Part shown: positions 1 through 6,891 of the stretch, piece by piece
Position numbering within the stretch: the stretch's first letter is position 1
How the letters are laid out: each line of letters starts with the position of its first letter
DNA from: Deltaproteobacteria bacterium
GTDB taxonomy: Bacteria > Bdellovibrionota > UBA1018 > UBA923
Assembly: GCA_016194725.1 (NCBI GenBank)
Contig: JACQAW010000320.1
Span: forward strand, 1 to 10,422
Reading direction: 5' to 3'
Length of the DNA stretch: 10,422 nucleotides
Notes under the pieces: model-generated
Seen by the model: the letters and a program-made list of their open reading frames with translations, nothing else
Told to the model about the DNA's origin: nothing
The model's database searches: none
Made by a program: the position numbers and the translations under genes

Positions 1-195
1 CTCAATGTCTGTCGGGGAGCAAGCACTCATCGCCTTACGTGTGACGATACAGGCGGGCAGCCCATCATGGATCCGGCGTACGTTCCCGACCCCAATGCCG
101 CGAAAGAGGCCGCCCGGGTGGAGCTTTTTTGCGGGCGCTTTCACGATCGCCGGGACCGACTCGCCGGTACGATCGCGCCGTTGGGAACCGATTAA
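1..195 (+). CDS. C-terminal end of an unidentified protein (5' truncated by window edge)
   Basis: Frame 1 is open from the first base to a TAA at 193-195, giving 64 residues with no start inside the window that must be the gene's own. The end reads as credible protein (for example PDPNAAKEAARVELFCGRF, then RRDRLAGTIAPLGTD) with G/C-rich third positions, better than either alternative + frame. It has three cysteines and a charged, probably helical stretch after the PDPN. I do not recognise the family. The gene ends 10 bp before the end of the convergent small ORF on the - strand, and I see no terminator between them. A chance open frame cannot be excluded, because 64 codons is short in DNA of this composition. 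Confidence 0.45.
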   Translation, partial: LNVCRGASTHRLTCDDTGGQPIMDPAYVPDPNAAKEAARVELFCGRFHDRRDRLAGTIAPLGTD

Positions 196-205
196 GCCGA
201 ACAAA

Positions 206-319
206 TCAGTAATCGCTCAGCTTGCGCCGCGGATGCAGGGCATCGCGCACGTCGAGCACCAGGCGTTGCCGCAGAAACGGGTTGTCGATCTGCACCAGCC
301 CCGTACCGTCGGCGTTCAT
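206..319 (-). CDS. Possible small ORF of 37 residues downstream of the glycoside hydrolase
   Basis: An ATG at 319 on the - strand opens 37 codons ending in TGA at 206-208. The product starts MNADGTGLVQIDNPFLRQRL and ends in a basic, charged tail (DALHPRRKLSDY). Almost every codon ends in G or C, as in the surrounding real genes, and the composition reads like protein. It begins 13 bp after the hydrolase stop, so it could be the last gene of that transcript. The ribosome-binding site is weak: only GAAG lies close to the ATG, while a better GAGGAG is about 19 bases upstream. It could also be the remnant of a longer gene. I recognise no family. Confidence 0.3.
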   Translation of the reverse strand: MNADGTGLVQIDNPFLRQRLVLDVRDALHPRRKLSDY

Positions 320-332
320 CACTTCGCATGAT

Positions 333-1721
333 TCAGAACTCCTCGTTTTGTAGCTCCGCGGCTGCAAGTAGATAAGCGCCCACTCCATAAGACATGTCCG
401 AGACCGCGGGAATGAGCGTGTATCCGAATTTTGGCATGGGGTTGGTGGACCAGGAAATGCGCGGCATCGAATACAACAACGCGCCGCTGCCGCTGCGTTT
501 GGGCAGCAGGCGTGCGGTGACCCCCGCGAATGCCAGCTTGGCCCGCGCCATATTTTCGGCCGGCAGCCAGCCGCGGTGCACTCCTTTTGCAATGGCATAG
601 GCAGAAAGCGAGGTTCCGGAAGTTTCACCGTAGGTTGCGCCAGGCAGGTTGGCCAGCGAGTCCCACAGGCCATTCGGCTGCTGACAGGCGAGCAGGCCGG
701 CGACGGTTCTGCGGAAAATGCCCAGCAGCTCCTCGCGCCGCGGGTGCGTGGGTGGCAGCTCGTCCAGAATTTCCGCAATCGAAGTGATGACCCAGCCGTT
801 GCCCCGCAGCCAGAAGGCCGGGCTTTTGGGTATGGCCACGCCTTTGGTAATTTTCCACGCATGGCGAAACAAGCCCGTGGCTGGATCCTGCAGCACTGAC
901 GCGTAAATTCCGGGCTGGCGCGCGGCGAAATCAAGAGTTGCGGCGTCGTGGGTATAGCTGGCCCATTGCGCGCCGAATACGCCGATCATCATGAGAGAGT
1001 CCACCCAGATGGAGTCGCCATACAGGAAGTGGAAGAAATTATGCCCCAGATGGTCAATCGCCCCCAGCTTGTTGCGTGGCTCGGTGAGCACGTAATGCGC
1101 TACCGTGCGCGCGGATTCCAGCCCCAGCTGATCGCCCTGGTCGCGAGCCAGCGCCAGCGCGGTAAGTGCGGCGGGCACAGCATCGTTTTTGTCTGGGGCG
1201 CTTACGCCTTTGCGCGCCCAGTGCCTTTGAAATGCACGCACGTCAGGCGAGTATGGGTCGAGGCGATATAGCCCGTACAGAAAAACCGCCGGTCCCCAGT
1301 CCCACGCCATTTTTCGAGCGGGGTGCGCAGCCAGATAGTGCGCGGCAAGCCGGCTTGCGATCTCGAGCGTTCCGGTGCGCGAGCTGCTGAAGATGGCAGT
1401 CGCGCGGCAGCGACCCGTAAAACGCAGCACGTGCACGCCATCGCGTCCCAGCTCAAGTTTGGCGAGCCATTGGCCGCGGTAACGGCCCGGCACCCAATAC
1501 GCCAGGACGCGGACGTCGTCGAGATAAGCGACGAGGTCGCCCTGGGTTTTGGCGCAGCCGCGAACGTCCACTACCAGGTCGCGGCCCAGAACATTACCGC
1601 CGTCGGCGGGCGCATAGATCGTTGGCGCAGCCGAGGCCGCGGCCGAAGTCGCCATCGCAAAAAATATCGCAAAAAATAGAAACCCGAATGCGTCCGATAG
1701 TCGCAGCAGCGCGCTTGCCAT
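333..1721 (-). CDS. Exported glycoside hydrolase of the GH88/GH105 (unsaturated uronyl/rhamnogalacturonyl hydrolase) type
   Basis: This 462-residue protein starts at the ATG at 1721, which has GGAGGA five bases upstream; a GTG 21 bases further upstream would overlap that ribosome-binding site. Residues 1-31 form a signal peptide (hydrophobic core GFLFFAIFFAM, cleavage near ASA|AP). Residues 33 to about 118 look like a small beta-rich, Ig-like domain. The rest is an (alpha/alpha)6-barrel of the GH88/GH105 type: WVDSLMM (239-245) carries the expected catalytic Asp241, followed by FWLRGNGW (303-310), YGETSGTS (364-371) and YGVGAYLLAAAEL (445-457). The family removes the 4,5-unsaturated uronic acid that polysaccharide lyases leave on oligosaccharides. 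No lyase or sugar transporter is in the window, so the substrate is open. The export signal points to the periplasm or outside. It is divergent from the aldo/keto reductase. Confidence 0.85.
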   Translation of the reverse strand: MASALLRLSDAFGFLFFAIFFAMATSAAASAAPTIYAPADGGNVLGRDLVVDVRGCAKTQGDLVAYLDDVRVLAYWVPGRYRGQWLAKLELGRDGVHVLRFTGRCRATAIFSSSRTGTLEIASRLAAHYLAAHPARKMAWDWGPAVFLYGLYRLDPYSPDVRAFQRHWARKGVSAPDKNDAVPAALTALALARDQGDQLGLESARTVAHYVLTEPRNKLGAIDHLGHNFFHFLYGDSIWVDSLMMIGVFGAQWASYTHDAATLDFAARQPGIYASVLQDPATGLFRHAWKITKGVAIPKSPAFWLRGNGWVITSIAEILDELPPTHPRREELLGIFRRTVAGLLACQQPNGLWDSLANLPGATYGETSGTSLSAYAIAKGVHRGWLPAENMARAKLAFAGVTARLLPKRSGSGALLYSMPRISWSTNPMPKFGYTLIPAVSDMSYGVGAYLLAAAELQNEEF

Positions 1722-1798
1722 AGCTCCTCCGAGGCACCACACTGTTACAAAACCATGGAAAGGGCAAGGTTCGCTTGGCGAAAATATCGACTGCCGAG

Positions 1799-2621
1799 AT
1801 GACTATTCAAACAACCCGGAAATTAAGGTGTGGCGTTGAAATCCCGGTATTTGGGCTGGGCGTATATCAGTCGCCGCCGGGGGTCGGAGTGTCGTGACGC
1901 TGTGGTGCATGCGCTTAAAGTCGGGTATCGGCTCATCGACACGGCCGCGATTTACCAAAACGAGCGCGACGTGGGCCAGGGCATGCGCGAAAGCAGCGTT
2001 CCCCGCGGCGAAATTTCGGTGACCACCAAGCTTTGGAACAGCGATCAGGGCTATGATCAGGCCCTGCGCGCGTTTGATGCAAGTCTAAAGCGGCTGGGAT
2101 TGGATTACGTCGATCTTTATCTGATCCACTGGCCGGTCGCGGGCAAACGCCTGGACTCGTGGCGTGCGTTGGAGAATATTTTGAAGTCGGGCCGCGCCCG
2201 CGCCATCGGCGTGAGCAACTTCATGGTGCCGCACCTCGAAGAGCTGCTCTCAAAGAGCCAGACCGTTCCCAGCGTGAATCAGGTCGAGTTCAGCCCTTAT
2301 CTCAATAAGAAAGAGCTGCTCGCCTACTGCAACAAGCACGCGATTGCGGTTGAAGCCTATAGCCCGCTCACCCAGGGGCTGCGTCTGGACGACGAGCCGC
2401 TGGTGCGGGTGGCCCGCAATTGCAAAAAGTCGCCCGCGCAGGTGCTGATTCGCTGGGGGCTGCAGCACGGGCTGATCGAGATTCCAAAGTCGACCAACCC
2501 GAAACGCATCGAAGAGAACGCCGCCGTTTTCGACTTTTCGATTCCGGATGCGGATATGAAAATGCTCGACGCGTTGGACGAAAACCTGCACACGGGCTGG
2601 AATCCCGACGAAGCGCCCTAA
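1799..2621 (+). CDS. Aldo/keto reductase (DkgA-like, AKR5 type), reading frame broken near the N-terminus
   Basis: The gene encodes an NADPH-dependent reductase of aldehydes, ketones or keto-sugars. From 1884 onward one frame gives a typical AKR: GYRLIDTAAIYQNE, TKLW, LYLIHWP, GVSNF, NQVEFSPY and IPKSTNP. The family N-terminus (KLRCGVEIPVFGLGVYQSPPG) lies in another frame, starting at the ATG at 1799 and hitting TGA at 1895. Removing one G from the run at 1879-1883 joins the two frames into a normal 273-residue protein. It then has the catalytic tetrad Asp47, Tyr52, Lys77 and His110, at about the usual positions. Read without that correction, the longest ORF starts at a GTG at 1830 with about 18 unrelated residues and lacks the first beta strands. 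No good ribosome-binding site precedes either start. Whether this is a sequencing error or a real lesion cannot be told here. The divergent hydrolase suggests, weakly, a role in uronic acid or keto-sugar reduction. Confidence 0.85.
1879..1883 (+). other. Five-G run at the frameshift point in the aldo/keto reductase gene
   Basis: The upstream frame reads Q-S-P-P-G into this run and the downstream frame resumes with S-E-C-R-D-A-V-V directly after it. Dropping one G gives continuous family sequence with no gap, so the surplus base most likely lies in this run. I see no downstream stem or slippery heptamer that would argue for programmed frameshifting. Confidence 0.7.
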
Positions 2622-2666
2622 CCGCGGCGGCTGTCAAACGCCGGCATGAGGGCACGAGGTGACAGC

Positions 2667-2709
2667 ACTCAGGGAAAATATACCTACAGATGGTATATTT
2701 CCGCTGAGT
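2667..2709. terminator. Hairpin between convergent genes, probable two-way terminator
   Basis: Left arm 2667-2684 and right arm 2692-2709 pair over 18 positions with two mismatches, around a 7-base loop (2685-2691). The core GGTATATT/AATATACC is perfect and the outer part is CTCAG/CTGAG. It sits in the 123-bp gap between the convergent aldo/keto reductase and class V enzyme genes, the expected place for a shared terminator. There is no long T tract on either strand, so intrinsic termination is not certain; an operator or 3'-end protecting hairpin is also possible. Confidence 0.5.
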
Positions 2710-2744
2710 TACCAGCGCCCCCGCGTGTTCGCCCAGAGGGCTGC

Positions 2745-3911
2745 TCAGGGCTTAAGCGTCGACAGGAGATTTGCAGCACGAACAATTTCGTCTTCGGTAT
2801 TGTAAATGTGGGGCGATATCCGCACGGCGTAGCGCCCCTGCACGCGCGGTACGTTCACCTGAACTTTATGCTCGTCATAAATTTTGGTGATCAGCTGCGC
2901 GCCGAACTTTTGCAGCGGCTCGGGCACCTCATAGGTCAGCATGGGCCCACGAAGGGGCCCGGGTGGCGGCGAAAGGCTTTTCCATCTCAATTTGGCGAAC
3001 TCGGTTTCAGCCACGGCTTGCAGCTGGGCCAGCCGCGTGCGAATCCGGGCGGCGCCGGTGGTGGACCAAAAACTGAGCATGTCGTCGATGGCAAAAAACG
3101 CCGCGAAGTCGCGGCAACCCAGCATGGCCATGCGCTGGGCGAAGCGGCTGCCCGAGCTGAAGCCTTCAAAATAATCGGGGCACTCAAACGTCGGCCAGCC
3201 AGCACTCAGTGCGGAAAGCCGCTGCTGGTTGCGAGGTGCGACCCAGCCGAATGCCGTGCCCTTGGGTCCCATCATCCACTTGTGCAGATTGCCGCCGTAA
3301 AAATCGACGTCGCCAAGCCGGCCAAAATCCAAAGCCAGCGCACCGGGCGCATGTGCCCCATCGACTGCCGTCAGTACGCCGCGTTCGCGACATGCTTTTG
3401 CGATTTCAACCAGGGGAAAGGTCAGGCCCGTTCCGGTTGTGACATGGCTGAACATGAGCATCGAGGTGTTGGGTCGAAGCTCGCCCTTCACCAGGTCTAC
3501 GATTTGGGCCGCGTCGTGGGTCAGCGGCACGTGAAAGGTTCGCAACGCAAGCCCGTCGCGCTCGGCCCGAAAACGGCAGCTGTTCACGATGGCGCCGTAT
3601 TCCACGTCGCTGACCAGAATTTCGCTACCTTTGGCAAGGGGCGCACCCAGAATGAACGCGTTCATGACCTCGGTGACGTTGGGCCGCAAAATCAGATCAC
3701 CGACGTCGGCATTCAGGAACCGCGCAAGACTGCGTTGCACTTCCCAGATTCGCGACCAGGCCGTAAGCAATCCCACCGTGGGATTCAGCTCATACTCGCG
3801 CTGATAACGCGTCACGGCTTCGAGTACCGAGCGGGGGCAGATCGAATGGGTGCCCGAGTTCAGGTAAAGGACGTCTGATCGAAGGTCAAAGGCGTCTCGC
3901 AGGTTAGACAT
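2745..3911 (-). CDS. PLP-dependent aminotransferase class V-fold protein (cysteine desulfurase / isopenicillin N epimerase-like)
   Basis: This 388-residue protein has a fold type I, class V layout: YLNSGTHSICP near the N-terminus (16-26), SHVTTGTG (155-162), VDGAHAPG (183-190) with the Asp184 expected to contact the PLP ring nitrogen and His187, and GGNLHKWMMGPKG (206-218) with Lys211 as the Schiff-base lysine. Arg364 in VRISPHIYNTEDE is in the usual substrate-carboxylate position. The loop lacks the catalytic Cys pattern of IscS or SufS, and the pattern is nearer isopenicillin N epimerase-like members, whose substrates vary. The start is taken at the ATG at 3911; a GTG at 3989 would add 26 unusual residues and run into the divergent ATPase gene. 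Ribosome-binding sequence GGAG lies rather far upstream of 3911, so the start is only fairly sure. It is a single gene, divergent from the ATPase pair. Confidence 0.85.
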   Translation of the reverse strand: MSNLRDAFDLRSDVLYLNSGTHSICPRSVLEAVTRYQREYELNPTVGLLTAWSRIWEVQRSLARFLNADVGDLILRPNVTEVMNAFILGAPLAKGSEILVSDVEYGAIVNSCRFRAERDGLALRTFHVPLTHDAAQIVDLVKGELRPNTSMLMFSHVTTGTGLTFPLVEIAKACRERGVLTAVDGAHAPGALALDFGRLGDVDFYGGNLHKWMMGPKGTAFGWVAPRNQQRLSALSAGWPTFECPDYFEGFSSGSRFAQRMAMLGCRDFAAFFAIDDMLSFWSTTGAARIRTRLAQLQAVAETEFAKLRWKSLSPPPGPLRGPMLTYEVPEPLQKFGAQLITKIYDEHKVQVNVPRVQGRYAVRISPHIYNTEDEIVRAANLLSTLKP

Positions 3912-3991
3912 AGGGCGGCAGCTTACTCCTACTGCCTCATAAAAAAAAGACTGCAAAAACCGACTCCACACTGCGATACTCTCGTTCACAG

Positions 3992-4969
3992 ATGTTGGAA
4001 CAGTTTGAAGGCCTCATCAAAAAACGCATCGTGCTGATTACCGGTAAAGGTGGCGTGGGTCGCAGCTCGGTTACGGCCGCCATCGCCATGGCAGCCGCGC
4101 GGGCAGGCAAGCGCGTGCTGGTAGCCGAAATCGGCGACGGGCGCGACAATGAGCAGCGAATCCATGACTATTCGCCGCTGGCGCGGCTTTTCGGGCTGGA
4201 TCACCTGCCCGAAAACAAGGCCGAGATCATGCCGGGCGTGTGGGGCAGCATGCTGCTTCCGCTCAAGGGGCACGAGCTTTTTCTGGCGTCCGTTTTTCGG
4301 GTGGGCGCCCTGGCCAAGGCCGCCTTGCATTCCGAGGCTCTGCGCCGGCTGTTTCAGGCCGCGCCGTCGTTGCGGGAAGTGGGCATATTTTATTGTCTGC
4401 TGACCTATCTGCGCCAGAAGCACACCGATGGCACTCCCTCAAACGAGCTCATCATCGTCGATATGCCGGCCACCGGCCACACGCTGGCGCTGACGGGGCT
4501 GCCAAAAATTTTGCTCAGCATGGTTTCGCGCGGCCCCATTGCCGATGCCCTCAGAGAAGGGCAATCGTATTTGAACGACCCCGACCAGGCCTCGGCCTAC
4601 GTGGTTACGCTTCCTGAAACGTTGCCCGTAAGCGAGACCATCGAGCTGCTGGAAGGCCTGAAAAATACGAATATGCCTGTGGGCGGCGTGATTTTGAATC
4701 ATGTGGCCCAGGATCCTTTTACGACCGAAGAGCGCCTGCGGCTTGAAAAAGTGTTCGCGAGTCATCGCGCCCAAGGCACTCCCTTGCTGGGCGAAGAAAG
4801 CTTTCATTATTTTGAAGAAGCCCGGCGCGAGTCAGAAAGGCTGGCGCGCGAAATTTCAGTGCCGCTTTTGCGGCTGCCCGATGCGCCGCCTGGCTGCGAG
4901 TCGCTCGTTTCCTTTCTGGCCGATTCGCTGCTGAGCTCGGCGGCGGTTCGCGCGGGAGCGCCACAATGA
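3992..4969 (+). CDS. ArsA/Get3-family ATPase, first of a pair, with Arg in place of the P-loop lysine
   Basis: This is a single-domain, 325-residue SIMIBI-class ATPase. The deviant Walker A is GKGGVGRSS (18-26): signature Lys19 is present, but position 24, normally the phosphate-binding Lys, is Arg (CGC, two base changes away from a Lys codon). Switch I, usually D-P-A, is replaced by EIGDGRD (46-52). Switch II survives as DMPATGHT (157-164), as in Get3 (D-x-A-P-T-G-H-T). ILNH (234-237) gives the adenine-side Asn. There is no CxxC zinc motif and no second ATPase half. This looks like the non-catalytic or weakly catalytic partner of the next gene, which it overlaps by 4 bp. The family handles membrane proteins (Get3) or arsenite export (ArsA). 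No arsenic genes are nearby, so a chaperone-like role is more likely. No clear ribosome-binding site is seen before the ATG. Confidence 0.85.
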   Translation: MLEQFEGLIKKRIVLITGKGGVGRSSVTAAIAMAAARAGKRVLVAEIGDGRDNEQRIHDYSPLARLFGLDHLPENKAEIMPGVWGSMLLPLKGHELFLASVFRVGALAKAALHSEALRRLFQAAPSLREVGIFYCLLTYLRQKHTDGTPSNELIIVDMPATGHTLALTGLPKILLSMVSRGPIADALREGQSYLNDPDQASAYVVTLPETLPVSETIELLEGLKNTNMPVGGVILNHVAQDPFTTEERLRLEKVFASHRAQGTPLLGEESFHYFEEARRESERLAREISVPLLRLPDAPPGCESLVSFLADSLLSSAAVRAGAPQ

Positions 4970-6075
4970 GCGGCGAAGTTTCCAAGCTCATTCGCGAGTC
5001 GCGCATCATTGTATGCTGTGGCGCGGGCGGCGTGGGCAAGACCACGACCTCGGGCGCCATTGCCATCGCGGGCGCCCGCATGGGACGCAGGGTTCTGGTG
5101 CTGACCATCGACCCGTCCAAACGGCTGGCCGAGGCTCTGGGCGTCGAGCGCAACCCACCGGCGCCCGTGACCTTGCCGGCGGACAGGCTGCAGGCCGTTG
5201 GCATTCAGGCGCCGGGTACGCTGGACGCATGGATGCTTGATCCCAAGCTCATCGCCGACCAGGAAGTGCGCGCGATCGTAAAAAATCCCGAGGACATCGA
5301 AAAACTTCTGAGCAATCGCATCTACAAACACGTCACCACCATGGTGGCCGGCATGCACGAGTATACGGCAATGCAGGCGCTGCACCGTTTTGTGCTCAGC
5401 GGACGCTATGATCTGGTGGTGCTGGATACGCCGCCTTCACGCCATGCCCTGGATTTTCTCGAGGCTCCCAGCCGGCTGTCGCGATTTTTGGATGGCAGGG
5501 TTTTCAAGATGTTCATGCCAGCTGAAACCACGGGCGGATTGCGGCGCGCGGCGGGCTCGCTGGTGAGCCGGGTGCTGGGCGGCGTGCTGGGCGAGCAGTT
5601 CGCGGGTGACCTGTCGGTATTTTTCGGGGTCTTCGCGGGAGTGCTGGGCACGCTGAACCGTGACGTGAGCGGCATGCGAGATTTTCTGAGCAAGCCCGAC
5701 GTGGCCTTTCTGCTGGTCACCTCACCGGCACCGGCGGCTCTGGAAGAGGCGCTTTTTTTTCAGAGAAAGACCGACGAGCTCAAGCTGCCGTTTCGGGGCT
5801 TCGTGCTCAATCGCAGCCATGCTTACGATTATGGACGAAAGTTTCCCGAGACTGCGTTGCTCATTGGACACAGCATTGCCCGCACTACCGCCGAAAAGCT
5901 GCAGAATTTGGCCGAAAGCGAAAAGGACCTGATCGGGCGCGACCAGGAGCTGGTCAAGGACCTGGCCCGACGTGCCGGAGTAGGTGGTTTTGCCACAGCC
6001 CTGCCGGTGCTTCTGCCCAACGAGACCGAGATGAGGAAGCTGGAAACCCTGGCCGATCAGTTCAAGGGTGCTTGA
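4966..6075 (+). CDS. ArsA/Get3-family ATPase, second of a pair, P-loop intact but signature lysine missing
   Basis: This 369-residue partner has the P-loop GAGGVGKTTTS (19-29): Lys25 is present but the signature lysine position 20 is Ala (GCG). Switch I is LTIDPSKRLAEALG (46-59) with Asp49, and switch II is LDTPPSRHALDF (153-164) with Asp154. VLNR (280-283) supplies the adenine-side Asn. Residues about 189-240 form a hydrophobic, helix-prone stretch (GGLRR..., SLVSRVLGGVLGEQF, FFGVFAGVLGTL), in the place where Get3 proteins carry their client-binding helical subdomain. Its ATG lies inside the upstream gene's last codons (ATGA overlap), implying coupled, roughly equal synthesis. From the residues, this subunit would hold the catalytic ATP site, completed in trans by Lys19 of the first subunit. 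Paired Get3-like proteins are known in other bacteria (for example Rv3679/Rv3680 of Mycobacterium tuberculosis). Clients are unknown. Confidence 0.88.
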   Translation: MSGEVSKLIRESRIIVCCGAGGVGKTTTSGAIAIAGARMGRRVLVLTIDPSKRLAEALGVERNPPAPVTLPADRLQAVGIQAPGTLDAWMLDPKLIADQEVRAIVKNPEDIEKLLSNRIYKHVTTMVAGMHEYTAMQALHRFVLSGRYDLVVLDTPPSRHALDFLEAPSRLSRFLDGRVFKMFMPAETTGGLRRAAGSLVSRVLGGVLGEQFAGDLSVFFGVFAGVLGTLNRDVSGMRDFLSKPDVAFLLVTSPAPAALEEALFFQRKTDELKLPFRGFVLNRSHAYDYGRKFPETALLIGHSIARTTAEKLQNLAESEKDLIGRDQELVKDLARRAGVGGFATALPVLLPNETEMRKLETLADQFKGA

Positions 6076-6114
6076 TAAGCTTGAGGTTTTTGGAATCGTT
6101 TGACTCGATGCGTC

Positions 6115-6120
6115 TATAAT
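6115..6120 (+). promoter_or_regulatory. Perfect -10 box (TATAAT) upstream of the ParB-like gene
   Basis: TATAAT lies in the 61-bp gap after the ATPase pair, 16 bases before the preferred ATG at 6137. The best -35 candidate is TTGGAA at 6090-6095 with a long 19-bp spacer. It suggests the secreted ParB-like gene has its own promoter, and it argues against the ATG at 6119, which lies inside the box. Confidence 0.4.
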
Positions 6121-6136
6121 GATAATTTCATGCGCT

Positions 6137-6886
6137 ATGTCAAAATTTGTCCTGGTCGTTTTTCTACTCACCATAGCGCTTGCGCCGGCCCAGGTCCATG
6201 CCCGCGAGCCCTGGAAGAGCACCTTCGACAGCCTGTCCCAGGTAAAAACCATTGAGACCGGCGAAACGTATCGCGTCAACCTGGACGATCTTCACCCCAC
6301 CCAGTTTGCCGTGGGCAAGGCCGAGATTCGCCATCGGTACGCCGAAATTACCGAAATGGACAAGCAGGAGCTGCGCGCCCATTTGAAGAAGAAAATCGGA
6401 ACCGTGATCATCGGGCCCGATCAGACTTTCTATCTGGTCGATGGCCACCACCTGGCCAGCGCGCTTTTGATGGATGGCGCGCACGAGATGCTGGTGAACG
6501 TGACCAATGATTGGTCAAAGCTGAGCCAAAAAGAATTTTTTGAGCGCATGATTCGCATGAAAAAACTTTGGCCGTATGACGAACATGGCAATGGCCCGCT
6601 GGACCCAGCGACCCTGCCCCATTCGATTCGTCAGCTGCGCGACGACCCCTATCGCAGCTTCGCGTACAAGGTGCGAAAGGCCGGGGGATTCGAAGACCTG
6701 ACCGTGCCGTTTCAGGAGTTCATGTGGGCCAATCTGTTTCGTGAGCACTTCTCGTTGGAAGATCTGCGCCAAAGGCCAGCCACAACTCTCAAGGCCGCGC
6801 TCGAACTTTCGCACACCCGCGGGGCGGCCAAGCTGCCCGGCTTCATCAAGAACCCCAAAGCCTGCGAAAAAATGCTGACTCAGTAA
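6137..6886 (+). CDS. Secreted ParB-like (ParBc_2-type) protein of unknown function
   Basis: This 249-residue protein begins with a signal peptide (residues 1-22, hydrophobic VLVVFLLTIALAPA, cleavage near VHA|RE). The mature part resembles the ParB/sulfiredoxin fold as found in the exported ParBc_2-type family: LHPTQFAVGKAEI (52-64), then IIGPDQTFYLVDGHHLASAL (91-110), in which DGHH matches the ParB-like D-x-HH loop that in relatives binds or hydrolyses nucleotides. The C-terminal half is charged and helical. I see no helix-turn-helix, so a chromosome-partitioning role is unlikely despite the family name. The ATG at 6137 is chosen over an in-frame ATG at 6119 because the latter overlaps a TATAAT; neither has a good ribosome-binding site. 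The stop directly abuts the stop of the convergent hydroxylase gene. Confidence 0.75.
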   Translation: MSKFVLVVFLLTIALAPAQVHAREPWKSTFDSLSQVKTIETGETYRVNLDDLHPTQFAVGKAEIRHRYAEITEMDKQELRAHLKKKIGTVIIGPDQTFYLVDGHHLASALLMDGAHEMLVNVTNDWSKLSQKEFFERMIRMKKLWPYDEHGNGPLDPATLPHSIRQLRDDPYRSFAYKVRKAGGFEDLTVPFQEFMWANLFREHFSLEDLRQRPATTLKAALELSHTRGAAKLPGFIKNPKACEKMLTQ

Positions 6887-6891
6887 TCAGC
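6867..6891 (-). terminator. Weak intrinsic terminator of the hydroxylase gene, inside the end of the ParB-like gene
   Basis: Read on the - strand, GCTGA (6891-6887) and TCAGC (6878-6874) form a 5-bp stem with an 8-base loop, followed by a run of six T (complement of 6867-6872). The stem covers both stop codons. It is short, so termination may be inefficient, but the placement directly at the hydroxylase stop fits. Confidence 0.35.

Noticed and set aside
206..934. Long - strand frame of 242 codons overlapping the hydrolase end
   Set aside because: Most of it lies antiframe under the well-conserved GH88/GH105 motifs and has non-protein-like composition; only its last 37 codons, beyond the hydrolase stop, look coding.
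1770..1782. TTCGC-TTG-GCGAA inverted repeat in the hydrolase-reductase gap
   Set aside because: Five-bp arms are expected by chance, and it is not aligned with a recognisable promoter.
1879..1900. Programmed ribosomal frameshift in the aldo/keto reductase
   Set aside because: No slippery heptamer, internal ribosome-binding stimulator or downstream structure is apparent, and this family is not known to use recoding; a surplus base is simpler.
2646..3878. Long + strand frame of 410 codons
   Set aside because: It is antisense to the class V enzyme gene, whose PLP motifs are clear; the + strand product has no recognisable motif and skewed composition.
3992..6075. Arsenite export (ars) operon
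   Set aside because: No arsB, arsC, arsR or arsD is adjacent, the ATPases are single-domain halves, and no arsenic-binding cysteine cluster is seen; the Get3-like reading fits better.
6062..6091. Terminator after the ATPase pair (TCAAG/CTTGA stem then TTTTT)
   Set aside because: The stem is only 5 bp and either loop choice leaves it weak or separated from the T run; not strong enough to annotate.
6100..6105. TTGACT as a -35 box for the TATAAT at 6115
   Set aside because: The spacer is only 9 bp, far too short for a sigma-70 promoter.
6137..6886. Chromosome-partitioning ParB
   Set aside because: There is no DNA-binding helix-turn-helix domain, no parA-type partner with an intact ParA signature adjacent, and the protein carries a signal peptide.
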